Of a stretch of 29,082 nucleotides of DNA, positions 1 through 4,756 are shown piece after piece. Within the stretch, counting starts at the first letter, position 1. Every line of letters begins with the position of its first letter. Origin of the DNA: a virus. The position numbers and the translations under genes were made by a program. The notes beneath the pieces were generated by a model. That model saw only the letters and a list, made by a program, of their open reading frames with translations. It did not search any database and was not told the origin of the DNA. The DNA lies in the IMG/VR virus record IMGVR_UViG_3300019871_000005, positions 1 to 29,082 of that record; one strand, written 5' to 3'.

Positions 1-2
1 AC

Positions 3-893
3 AAGTGGGGCGTCGATCCCATGCGCACGTCCCCCGTCGGCGCCGCCATGCTCGGCACCCGCATCCATGCCGCGATGGAGGGCTACTACGGCTACGACAT
101 CGACCCCTTCCGGGCCATCGACGTCATCTACGACACCGCCCGCGGCCAGCGGCCGGAGTACGCCTCCGAGCTGACCGGCGAGCAGGACTACGCAATCCGC
201 ATGGTCGACGGCTACCTGCACTGGGCCGCCGAGAACGGCCTCGACGAAGAACACGACGTCGTCGCCACCGAACAGGAGCTGGAAGCACGCATCCAGCTCA
301 CCAACGGTGACACCGCCATCGTTCACGGCAAGCTGGACCAGATAGTCCGGCGCCGTATCGACGGCGCCCTACAGCTGAGGGACTGGAAAACGGTCGGCAC
401 CCTCTCCAAAGCGGACCTCATCGTCCTCGACCCCCAGATGCGGATCTACTCCGCCCTCCTCAACACCACCAGCGACGGCCAGCGCGTCGACGGCGCCCTC
501 TACACCATGTTCCTGCGCTCCAAGCGCACGGCCCGCGCCACCGGCCCCTTCTACGAACAGATCTTCATCCGCTTCAACGCGTTCGAGGAACGCAACATCT
601 TCACCCGCCTGACCGGGATCATGGACGACATGGACCGGGTGGTCCGCCAGCTTGACGAGGGCGCCGACCACCGCCGTGTCGCCTACCCCAACCCCATGAC
701 GGACCGCTGCGCCTGGGACTGCCCTTTCGTGAGGGTGTGCCCCATGTTCGACGACGGCTCCCGCGTCGAGGACGCGATGCGAGGCGAGTTCATCGAGAAC
801 GCCGACGCCTACGGGTACCGAAAGCTTGATCTTCTCAGCCAGGTGAAGGCGGCCGTCGGCGTGTCCTCACCAGAAGGGGACACGCATGGCTGA
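3..893 (+). CDS. RecB/Cas4-like PD-(D/E)XK nuclease, 5' partial
   Basis: The frame is open to the left edge, so the true start lies outside the window; ATG at 21 is the first internal one. Nuclease signature residues are visible: GKLDQI, and about 15 residues later RDWKT (the D-x-K core of PD-(D/E)XK enzymes). Near the C terminus a cysteine cluster, CAWDCPFVRVC, resembles the Fe-S ligands of Cas4/AddB-type nucleases; a fourth ligand, if present, would be in the missing N-terminal part. The family degrades or resects DNA ends and in phages usually sits with recombinases. The stop overlaps the next gene, a RecA-fold ATPase, by 8 bases, and an ssDNA-binding-like gene follows, which supports a recombination or replication role. 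Family assignment is fairly sure; the exact substrate is inference. Confidence 0.8.
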   Translation, partial: KWGVDPMRTSPVGAAMLGTRIHAAMEGYYGYDIDPFRAIDVIYDTARGQRPEYASELTGEQDYAIRMVDGYLHWAAENGLDEEHDVVATEQELEARIQLTNGDTAIVHGKLDQIVRRRIDGALQLRDWKTVGTLSKADLIVLDPQMRIYSALLNTTSDGQRVDGALYTMFLRSKRTARATGPFYEQIFIRFNAFEERNIFTRLTGIMDDMDRVVRQLDEGADHRRVAYPNPMTDRCAWDCPFVRVCPMFDDGSRVEDAMRGEFIENADAYGYRKLDLLSQVKAAVGVSSPEGDTHG

Positions 894-1608
894 CATGCCC
901 GGCATTTCGATGATCGTCCATGGACCGAAGGGCGCCGGGAAGTCCTATCTCGGCGATACCACACCGGCCCCGCGGCTCGTGCTGGACGCCGAGATGGGCT
1001 CACGTTTCACACCCTCGAAGAAGATCTACTGGAACCCGCTCACCGAACCGGTCCCGGAGTACGACGGCACCTGGGAATCCTGCCTGGTCACCGTCCGCGA
1101 GTACCGCGCGGTCGAGAAGGCCTACGAGTGGCTCAACACCGGAGCCCACCCCTTCAAGAGCGTTGTCGTCGATTCCATCTCCGAGGTCCAGCAGCGCCTC
1201 GCCGACAGCCTCAAGGGCGACCACCCGCTGGAGATCAAGGACTGGGGCGAGATGCTCCGCACGGCCTCCCTCCTGATCCGCAACCTCCGCGACCTCGTCA
1301 GCCACCCCGTCAAGCCCATCGACGCAGTCCTGTTCATCGCGATGACGCACCAGCGGCAGGACAACACCTGGTACCCGTACGTCCAGGGGCAGCTGAAGAC
1401 GACGCTCCCCTACTACGTAGACCTCCTGACCTACGAGGCGGCCCTCCCCCAGGAAGACGGCACCACCGTCCACCGCCTCCTGATCGGACCGGCCCAGGGA
1501 TATGCCACCGGCGAGCGCGTCGGCGGACGACTCGGACGGTTCATCGACAACCCGAATATCACGGACATGCTCTCCGTGATCCACAACTCCACGACAAACG
1601 CGGCGTAA
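886..1608 (+). CDS. RecA-fold AAA ATPase, Sak4-like recombinase
   Basis: A 240-residue P-loop protein. Walker A is GPKGAGKS at residues 13-20 and Walker B is SVVVDSIS near 92-99 (Asp96). The length, short N terminus and position between a RecB-like nuclease and an ssDNA-binding-like protein fit the Sak4/RAD55-type single-strand annealing or strand-exchange ATPases of phages. The start overlaps the upstream stop by 8 bases, so the two are probably translationally coupled. A general AAA_24 ATPase of unknown role is the main alternative. The motifs are read directly; the recombinase role is inferred from family and neighbours. Confidence 0.8.
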   Translation: MADMPGISMIVHGPKGAGKSYLGDTTPAPRLVLDAEMGSRFTPSKKIYWNPLTEPVPEYDGTWESCLVTVREYRAVEKAYEWLNTGAHPFKSVVVDSISEVQQRLADSLKGDHPLEIKDWGEMLRTASLLIRNLRDLVSHPVKPIDAVLFIAMTHQRQDNTWYPYVQGQLKTTLPYYVDLLTYEAALPQEDGTTVHRLLIGPAQGYATGERVGGRLGRFIDNPNITDMLSVIHNSTTNAA

Positions 1609-1615
1609 CGAAGGA

Positions 1616-2152
1616 ATGGTGGCAAAGGTGGCCTCAGCCTTTTACGGAGACCTGCTGAAAAAGCGTCAGGACGCAGGCCTGGAGATGTTCCCCGTCGGTA
1701 CTTACGACGTCAGGGTGGTCGACGCCGAGAAGCCACAGAAGGGCGGCATGGGGTTCATCGTCCAGTTCGAAGTGATCAACGGGCCCCTCGCCGGACGGAA
1801 GTTCAAGAACTGGATGACCCTCTCCGACACTGTCATCGAGAACTGGCCGGGACTCGTCGCCATCTGGTTCAAGGAGATGGCGGCCCTCGGCCTGGGAGAT
1901 GCCTTCTTCGAGGCGGAGCCGTCCGACGAGCAGACCATCGCGGCCCTCAACGGCCGTACGGCCACCGCTCAGGTCGGGCGTCGTACGAAGAAGAACTCCG
2001 GCGAAGAGGTGGCGGACATCCGTATCCTGCCGCCCTCAACCCCCTCGGCCCCGGTAGGCGCTCCGGCGCCGGATCCGATGGCGATGAGCACCGCCGTTGC
2101 TGCGGCAGCCCCGGTGGCCGACCCCAACGCCCCCGGCCTGCCGCCGTTCTGA
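1616..2152 (+). CDS. Probable ssDNA-binding protein (DUF669/SSB-like)
   Basis: 178 residues. The N-terminal two thirds look like a compact beta-rich OB-type domain (pattern GTYDVRVVDAE, then FIVQFEVINGPLAGRKF). The C-terminal third is low-complexity Pro/Ala and ends in GLPPF, resembling the short hydrophobic tail that SSBs use to recruit partners. It closes the nuclease-ATPase-binding protein trio. AAGGA abuts the ATG at 1616, so the in-frame GTG at 1619 or 1628 may be the real start. The binding role is inferred; there is no catalytic motif. Confidence 0.65.
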   Translation: MVAKVASAFYGDLLKKRQDAGLEMFPVGTYDVRVVDAEKPQKGGMGFIVQFEVINGPLAGRKFKNWMTLSDTVIENWPGLVAIWFKEMAALGLGDAFFEAEPSDEQTIAALNGRTATAQVGRRTKKNSGEEVADIRILPPSTPSAPVGAPAPDPMAMSTAVAAAAPVADPNAPGLPPF

Positions 2153-2188
2153 CAAGCCGACACACCGTCCGACCTCCCGCTTCACTCC

Positions 2189-2217
2189 TTCACCACGTGG
2201 CACTCAACTGTTAGTGT
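2189..2217 (+). promoter_or_regulatory. Candidate promoter TTCACC-N17-TAGTGT
   Basis: The -10 hexamer TAGTGT and following GA are identical to those of the stronger promoter in front of the RNA array (3366). The -35 matches TTGACA at four of six positions. The shared -10 is why it is listed. Confidence 0.35.
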
Positions 2218-2301
2218 GAGATCACCGATGGAGCTTTGACAGAGGGTTGCAGAACACCCGTGGGCCGCAGCCATTCTGACGGCGGACGACGCACACCCTG
2301 C

Positions 2302-2329
2302 AGCTGCCGGACACACGGAACCGGCAGCT
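2302..2329. terminator. Perfect 9-bp hairpin, possible terminator
   Basis: AGCTGCCGG and CCGGCAGCT are separated by 10 bases. There is no T run, as is common for actinobacterial terminators, so it could equally be a structural element in a leader. It sits 150 bases past the stop of the ssDNA-binding gene. Confidence 0.35.
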
Positions 2330-2531
2330 TGCGCAACGACTGTTACACGGTCCGTACACAGGCGTTGTGCAAAAGTGACAGACCCACTGGGGTTGCTGTG
2401 TCTACTCACATCTACTGTGGTGGACCTGCTCTCACATACGCGGTACGACAACGCGGGGGTAGCCAGATCGGCCGGAGCGCCAACGCACATCCGGCTCCCC
2501 CCGCCACCGCATGCAACACGGGGAGGTACGG

Positions 2532-2906
2532 ATGAACGACAAGGAATGTCCGGCTGAACCGGTTGTAGGCGACGAAGGCGCTGGTCAGGGCGGTTTCGCC
2601 AAAGTGGCGGAACACCTCAACCGGCTCTACCCGAATCGTCCACGACTGATCAGCCGACAGCTGGTACACAAATGGTGGATGCACCGCCACTTCAACGGAT
2701 TTCCCGCGGCCATCGAGTCGACAGGCTCACCAGGGACGAGTGGCGGCAGAGGGCGTCCGGTCTTCGACATCGCAGCCGTCGAGGCGTGGCACACCCACTA
2801 CCTTCAGACGCGGCATCGTGGTGCGCCCTGGACCCCTGTACAGGAGCACGCACAGCGCGCCTCGACTGCAGGGTCACCCAAGGGCGACGATTCACTGGCT
2901 GCCTGA
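2532..2906 (+). CDS. Small helix-turn-helix-like protein
   Basis: 124 residues. ATG at 2532 is chosen because GGGAGG (2521-2526) sits five bases before it; an upstream in-frame ATG at 2511 lacks a site. The middle (AKVAEHLN, then SRQLVHKWWMHRH, later GRPVFDIAAVEAW) matches the layout of short phage DNA-binding proteins of the MerR/excisionase-like winged-helix type: a recognition helix followed by a conserved FD-x3-V-x2-W stretch. It may control the neighbouring promoters. The fold is inferred from pattern; no specific family is certain. Confidence 0.55.
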   Translation: MNDKECPAEPVVGDEGAGQGGFAKVAEHLNRLYPNRPRLISRQLVHKWWMHRHFNGFPAAIESTGSPGTSGGRGRPVFDIAAVEAWHTHYLQTRHRGAPWTPVQEHAQRASTAGSPKGDDSLAA

Positions 2907-2946
2907 CACAACAGCAGGGGTGCACCACGACAAGGAAGGCGTACAC

Positions 2947-2951
2947 CGCCT
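2947..2951 (+). promoter_or_regulatory. 3' arm of hairpin between SD and ATG
   Basis: The SD ACAAGGAAGG (2930-2939) lies 12 bases from the ATG at 2952. AGGCG (2937-2941) pairs perfectly with CGCCT (2947-2951) over a 5-base loop, so folding would bring the AAGGA core next to the start codon or mask part of the SD. Confidence 0.45.
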
Positions 2952-3272
2952 ATGAAACCACGCAAACCAGGACGCACCTTCTGGATCATCACCTTCGCCG
3001 TCGGCATCACCTCCCCGGGCACAGGCAAGAGACGCATCAACAGCCGGATGCAGGAACTGTACAAGGGCATCAAATCCCGGGACGTGAAGATCGAGATGCT
3101 GAGCGATCTGAATTCTGAGCTGACATCAGAGAACTCGTTTCTGCGGCGGAAGCTGTCCGAGGCAGTCGGGGAGCGGAACATGTTCCTGTTCCAGGACGAA
3201 ATCAACAGCGCAGTGATCGACAAGGACCTTCAGGGTGTCGACACGACGATGCCCCTGACCGTCGTCAACTAA
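2952..3272 (+). CDS. Small coiled-coil protein, unknown function
   Basis: 106 residues. The N-terminal third is basic (MKPRKPGR) with a short hydrophobic stretch (FWIITFAVGI) that could be a weak membrane segment. Residues about 35-85 carry heptad-like leucines with charged residues (KIEMLSDLNSELTSENSFLRRKL), typical of a coiled coil. No enzyme motif is seen. It has the CGACAAGGAAG translation signal shared by four genes of this arm. Its stop lies 72 bases before the RNA-array promoter. A bZIP-like DNA-binding role is conceivable but unsupported. Confidence 0.55.
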   Translation: MKPRKPGRTFWIITFAVGITSPGTGKRRINSRMQELYKGIKSRDVKIEMLSDLNSELTSENSFLRRKLSEAVGERNMFLFQDEINSAVIDKDLQGVDTTMPLTVVN

Positions 3273-3343
3273 GCCATGGCCAAAGGTAGGTTGACAACCT
3301 GGCACACTTCAGAAATCCGTGCCGGGGATTGTCAGAAAGTGCG

Positions 3344-3371
3344 TTGACACGACCGCGCCCGGTGATAGTGT
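3344..3371 (+). promoter_or_regulatory. Strong promoter of the Y RNA/tRNA array
   Basis: A consensus -35 TTGACA (3344-3349) is followed after 16 bases by TAGTGT (3366-3371). The expected start falls near 3378-3385, directly before the first Y-RNA-like hairpin. A second TTGACA at 3291 is inside a short palindrome (AGGTT-GAC-AACCT, 3288-3300) but has no good -10; it may be an operator. Confidence 0.65.
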
Positions 3372-3384
3372 GAACGCACTAGAA

Positions 3385-3452
3385 CGGCAGGTGCGAAGGA
3401 GCCGGTTCCTTCTTGGAAAGAATACGACCCGGCACCGTTCAGATCTCTGCCG
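3385..3452 (+). ncRNA. Y-RNA-like hairpin 1 (short form)
   Basis: The ends pair as CGGCAG (3385-3390) with CTGCCG (3447-3452). The 5' arm carries GGTGCGAAGG (3390-3399), the block shared by all six elements and close to the GGUCCGAAGG of vertebrate Y RNAs at the Ro-binding bulge. The 3' arm has GTTCAGATCTC, a diverged form of the TTGATCTC block of the others. Inside, GCCGG/CCGGC extends the stem. At 68 bases with no tRNA-like module it is the smallest and least conserved of the set. Confidence 0.6.
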
Positions 3453-3466
3453 CTCGAAAACAACTT

Positions 3467-3524
3467 CCCATCTGCTGCTCTCATGGCGTGAGTGACGATG
3501 GGTGAGCAGACCATCTGCGATGGG
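3467..3524 (+). ncRNA. Structured spacer hairpin between Y1 and Y2
   Basis: A nested fold is visible: CCCATC (3467-3472) with GATGGG (3519-3524), CTGCTC (3475-3480) with GAGCAG (3504-3509), and an inner CTCA/TGAG (3480-3483 / 3489-3492). A second GATGGG copy at 3497-3502 allows an alternative pairing. It lacks Y or tRNA motifs. It may be a processing element or a further small RNA; the function is unknown. Confidence 0.35.
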
Positions 3525-3534
3525 CCGCTCAATA

Positions 3535-3674
3535 CTGCCCGGTGCGAAGGATGACGAGTTCTTCCACTATTAATGGAGAGGTCGCGGGTTCAAATCCCGT
3601 CCGGCTGGTGAACTGGCCGGTAGCTCAGCATGGCTAGAGCACTTACGACGCGTCACCGATTTGATCTCGGGCAG
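3535..3674 (+). ncRNA. Y RNA 2 with embedded permuted tRNA domain
   Basis: The outer stem is CTGCCC (3535-3540) / GGGCAG (3669-3674). The Ro-site blocks are GGTGCGAAGG (3541-3550) and TTTGATCTCGGG (3660-3671), with upper stem TGACG/CGTCA (3552-3556 / 3651-3655). Inside is a tRNA in permuted order: variable-loop-like AGGTC, T arm (stem 3584-3588/3596-3600, loop TTCAAAT), acceptor 3' strand CCGGCTG (3601-3607), a closing loop, acceptor 5' strand TGGCCGG (3614-3620), TA, then D arm (GCTC 3623-3626 / GAGC 3637-3640). The anticodon arm is replaced by the Ro-binding stem. This is the architecture known for YrlA-type bacterial Y RNAs, which mimic tRNA. Confidence 0.85.
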
Positions 3675-3686
3675 TTGCAACACCTG

Positions 3687-3759
3687 TCGGACGTGGTGTA
3701 GTTGGCAGCACGCCTCCGCTTTGGAGGGGGTAGTGCGGGTTCAAGTCCCGCCGTCCGGC
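3687..3759 (+). tRNA. tRNA-Gln-like with irregular anticodon arm
   Basis: Acceptor TCGGACG/CGTCCGG (3687-3693 / 3752-3758; first pair U-G), D arm GTGT/GCAC and T arm GCGGG-TTCAAGT-CCCGC are sound, and the D-arm sequence is typical of bacterial tRNA-Gln. The anticodon region is odd. The best helix is CCTCC-GCTTT-GGAGG with a 5-base loop. A standard 7-base loop CTTTGGA (anticodon TTG, Gln) needs a G-G mismatch at the loop base. The 3' CCA is not encoded. It is either a real Gln tRNA or a decayed or repurposed one. Confidence 0.6.
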
Positions 3760-3783
3760 CTGGACAACTCAACAGAGAGCTTC

Positions 3784-3865
3784 GCGCGCCTGGTGCGAAC
3801 GACACCTCCGGCTACTTCAATTGGTGAAATCACGCCGGAATGCCACCCCCTGATCTCGGGCGCGC
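3784..3865 (+). ncRNA. Y-RNA-like hairpin 3 (short form)
   Basis: The outer helix GCGCGCC (3784-3790) pairs with GGCGCGC (3859-3865). Ro-site blocks are GGTGCGAACG (3792-3801) and CCTGATCTCGGG (3849-3860). The upper part contains CCGGC/GCCGG and a terminal TTCA-ATTGG-TGAA hairpin. No tRNA domain is present; 82 bases. Confidence 0.75.
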
Positions 3866-3876
3866 ACACCACTGAT

Positions 3877-4025
3877 AATGCCTGGTGCGCAGATGACACA
3901 TACTTCAAAGGGAACCAAAGGTCACGGGTTCAAATCCCGTCCGGACAGTCGCCCCCACTTTGTCCGGTAGCTCAGCGGTAGAGCATTGGTACGAAACAGT
4001 GTCATCGACCTTGATCTCAGGCATT
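3877..4025 (+). ncRNA. Y RNA 4 with embedded permuted tRNA domain
   Basis: This is the clearest element. The outer stem AATGCCTG/CAGGCATT has 8 perfect pairs (3877-3884 / 4018-4025). Ro-site blocks are GGTGCGCAGA (3884-3893) and CTTGATCTCAGG (4010-4021). The upper stem GATGACAC/GTGTCATC has 8 perfect pairs (3892-3899 / 3999-4006). The inserted tRNA-like domain has T arm ACGGG-TTCAAAT-CCCGT (3924-3940), a perfect 7-bp acceptor CCGGACA (3941-3947) / TGTCCGG (3961-3967) closed by a 13-base loop, TA, and D arm GCTC/GAGC (3970-3973 / 3981-3984). Conserved T-loop and D-loop GG residues suggest a tRNA-like elbow. Confidence 0.88.
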
Positions 4026-4033
4026 CAGACTTA

Positions 4034-4119
4034 CTGCCCGGTGCGAAGATGGGTGGATACTTCGTCGCCATCCCTCCGGTGTGACAGCCGGAACCACCCG
4101 TCACGATGACCTCGGGCAG
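4034..4119 (+). ncRNA. Y-RNA-like hairpin 5 (short form)
   Basis: The outer stem is CTGCCCG (4034-4040) / CGGGCAG (4113-4119). Ro-site blocks are GGTGCGAAGA (4040-4049) and the variant GATGACCTCGGG (4105-4116). The upper stem is GGGTGG/CCACCC (4051-4056 / 4094-4099) with an inner CCGG hairpin. It ends seven bases before tRNA-Asn, so the two are presumably cut from one transcript. Confidence 0.73.
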
Positions 4120-4126
4120 CAGACGT

Positions 4127-4202
4127 TCCCTCGTAGCTCAGCTGGCGGAGCAGCGGATTGTTAATCCGAAGGTCGTTGGTTCGAACCCAGCCGGGGGAGC
4201 CA
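4127..4202 (+). tRNA. tRNA-Asn (GTT), CCA encoded
   Basis: A full cloverleaf: acceptor TCCCTCG/CGGGGGA, TA, D arm GCTC/GAGC, anticodon loop TTGTTAA with GTT at 4160-4162, variable AGGTC, T arm GTTGG-TTCGAAC-CCAGC, discriminator G and encoded CCA (4200-4202). One G-A mismatch lies at the outer pair of the anticodon stem. It is the only tRNA of the array with CCA in the DNA. Confidence 0.9.
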
Positions 4203-4244
4203 AGGTAAGGGGCTGCGACGGCAGGAAAATCCACCTCCCCGAAA

Positions 4245-4302
4245 ACGCCGGTGCCTTGCGCGACAGCCTAGAGCTGAGAAGGCGAAGGATATGGCTCGGC
4301 GT
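4245..4302 (+). ncRNA. Possible decayed Y-like hairpin
   Basis: ACGCCG (4245-4250) pairs with CGGCGT (4297-4302) and GCCTT with AAGGC inside. CCGGTGC on the 5' side and GGCTCGGC on the 3' side recall the Y-RNA blocks, but the GCGAAG and TTGATC cores are missing. It may be a degenerate Y RNA or just spacer structure. Confidence 0.25.
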
Positions 4303-4305
4303 CAA

Positions 4306-4379
4306 GGATCCTTAGCTCAGTCGGATAGAGCAGCAGATTACGGATCTGCAGGTCGGGGGTTCGAGTCCCTCAGGTTCCG
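4306..4379 (+). tRNA. tRNA-Arg (ACG)
   Basis: Acceptor GGATCCT/AGGTTCC with one T-T mismatch, D arm GCTC/GAGC, anticodon stem GCAGA/TCTGC with loop TTACGGA (ACG at 4340-4342), variable AGGTC, T arm GGGGG-TTCGAGT-CCCTC, discriminator G. CCA is not encoded. The A34 would need host TadA to become inosine. Confidence 0.88.
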
Positions 4380-4410
4380 CTGGTCCGATCCCTTGGTGGG
4401 TCCGGGCCTC

Positions 4411-4449
4411 GCTGGCGCAGCATGGAATTGGTGTCCACGCTCCGCCAGC
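4411..4449 (+). ncRNA. Long imperfect hairpin between tRNA-Arg and tRNA-Ile
   Basis: GCTGGCG (4411-4417) pairs with CGCCAGC (4443-4449); AGC/GCT and TGG/CCA extend it with single mismatches to a 9-base loop. There is no T run. It may be a processing or stability element in the array transcript. Confidence 0.35.
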
Positions 4450-4454
4450 ACCAA

Positions 4455-4529
4455 TGGGTCTTAGCTCAGCACGGTTAGAGCACCTCCCCGATAAGGAGGT
4501 GGTCGAAGGTTCAAATCCTTCAGACCCAA
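4455..4529 (+). tRNA. tRNA-Ile-like (GAT) with C33 and U1-A72
   Basis: Acceptor TGGGTCT/AGACCCA, D arm GCTC/GAGC, perfect anticodon stem CCTCC/GGAGG, T arm GAAGG-TTCAAAT-CCTTC, discriminator A. The loop is CCGATAA, giving GAT at 4490-4492, but position 33 is C where nearly all tRNAs have U, and the first pair is U-A rather than G-C. The fold is otherwise complete. Confidence 0.78.
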
Positions 4530-4546
4530 CGTGGCTATTCACACGC

Positions 4547-4622
4547 GGGAGAGTCCTGGCCAGACACACGGCTGAAGTACCGGCAGCCCCGGTGCGAGGG
4601 GGTTCAAGTCCCTCATCTCCCA
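4547..4622 (+). tRNA. Aberrant tRNA-like element, identity unclear
   Basis: The acceptor half is tRNA-like: GGGAGA (4547-4552) / TCTCCC (4616-4621), T arm GGGGG-TTCAAGT-CCCTC (4598-4614), then A. The rest is unusual. The best anticodon stem GGCTG/CAGCC (4570-4574 / 4584-4588) encloses a 9-base loop AAGTACCGG, and the D arm is at most three pairs. Reading the U as U33 would give ACC (Gly); an alternative frame suggests GAA. It may be an expanded-loop tRNA, a pseudogene or a tRNA mimic. Confidence 0.4.
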
Positions 4623-4627
4623 CGACC

Positions 4628-4709
4628 GTTCCCGGTGCGCAGGCCTCAGCTACTTCATTTCTCTCTCAAAGAAACCCGAAAAGCCGAAGCCGACCTTGAT
4701 CTCGGGAAC
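4628..4709 (+). ncRNA. Y-RNA-like hairpin 6 (short form, nearest the Ro gene)
   Basis: The outer stem is GTTCCCG (4628-4634) / CGGGAAC (4703-4709). Ro-site blocks are GGTGCGCAGG (4634-4643) and CTTGATCTCGGG (4695-4706). The upper part is A/C-rich and loosely paired (GGC/GCC, TTC/GAA). No tRNA module. It ends 47 bases before the start of the Ro-protein gene, the usual position for a bacterial Y RNA. Confidence 0.75.
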
Positions 4710-4716
4710 ACCTGAT

Positions 4717-4735
4717 CACCAGCCATGTGCTGGTG
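4717..4735 (+). promoter_or_regulatory. Leader hairpin before the Ro-protein gene
   Basis: CACCAGC (4717-4723) pairs perfectly with GCTGGTG (4729-4735). The 3' arm runs into GGTGCGACG, a copy of the Y-RNA 5' block, just before the SD. It could be a processing site between Y6 and the mRNA, or a site for feedback by the encoded protein; both are inference. Confidence 0.4.
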
Positions 4736-4756
4736 CGACGACAAGGAAGGACAGGC

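Larger units (their letters stand above)
2153..2531. other. 379-base gene-free stretch with promoter-like and hairpin elements
   Basis: No convincing gene lies here; the short ORFs have no good ribosome site. It holds a promoter-like pair (TTCACC 2189-2194, TAGTGT 2212-2217, spacing 17), a perfect 9-bp inverted repeat (2302-2310 / 2321-2329), and an isolated TACTGT hexamer at 2413 that could be a -10 box for the next gene. The tandem TCTACT repeats near 2401 and 2411 could be operator half-sites. This is probably the end of the recombination operon and the control region for the small regulator-like gene at 2532. Confidence 0.45.

Noticed and set aside
3291-3296. Second TTGACA as an independent promoter
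   Set aside because: No TANNNT at 16-18 bases downstream; it sits in a short palindrome, so an operator is as likely.
3661-4315. ORFs within the RNA array (3661-3981, 4106-4315 and the minus-strand ones)
   Set aside because: They run through tRNA and Y RNA sequence; recurring peptide bits such as GSNPA or VQIPS come from tRNA T arms.
4379-4390. GCTGGTCCGAT after tRNA-Arg, identical over ten bases to the 5' end of vertebrate Y RNA
   Set aside because: No partner 3' block with TTGAC or GATCTC and no closing stem that does not compete with the hairpin at 4411; probably chance.
4590-4600. CGGTGCGAGGG inside the aberrant tRNA-like element resembles a Y-RNA 5' block
   Set aside because: It forms the variable region and T stem of that element and has no matching 3' block of its own before Y6.
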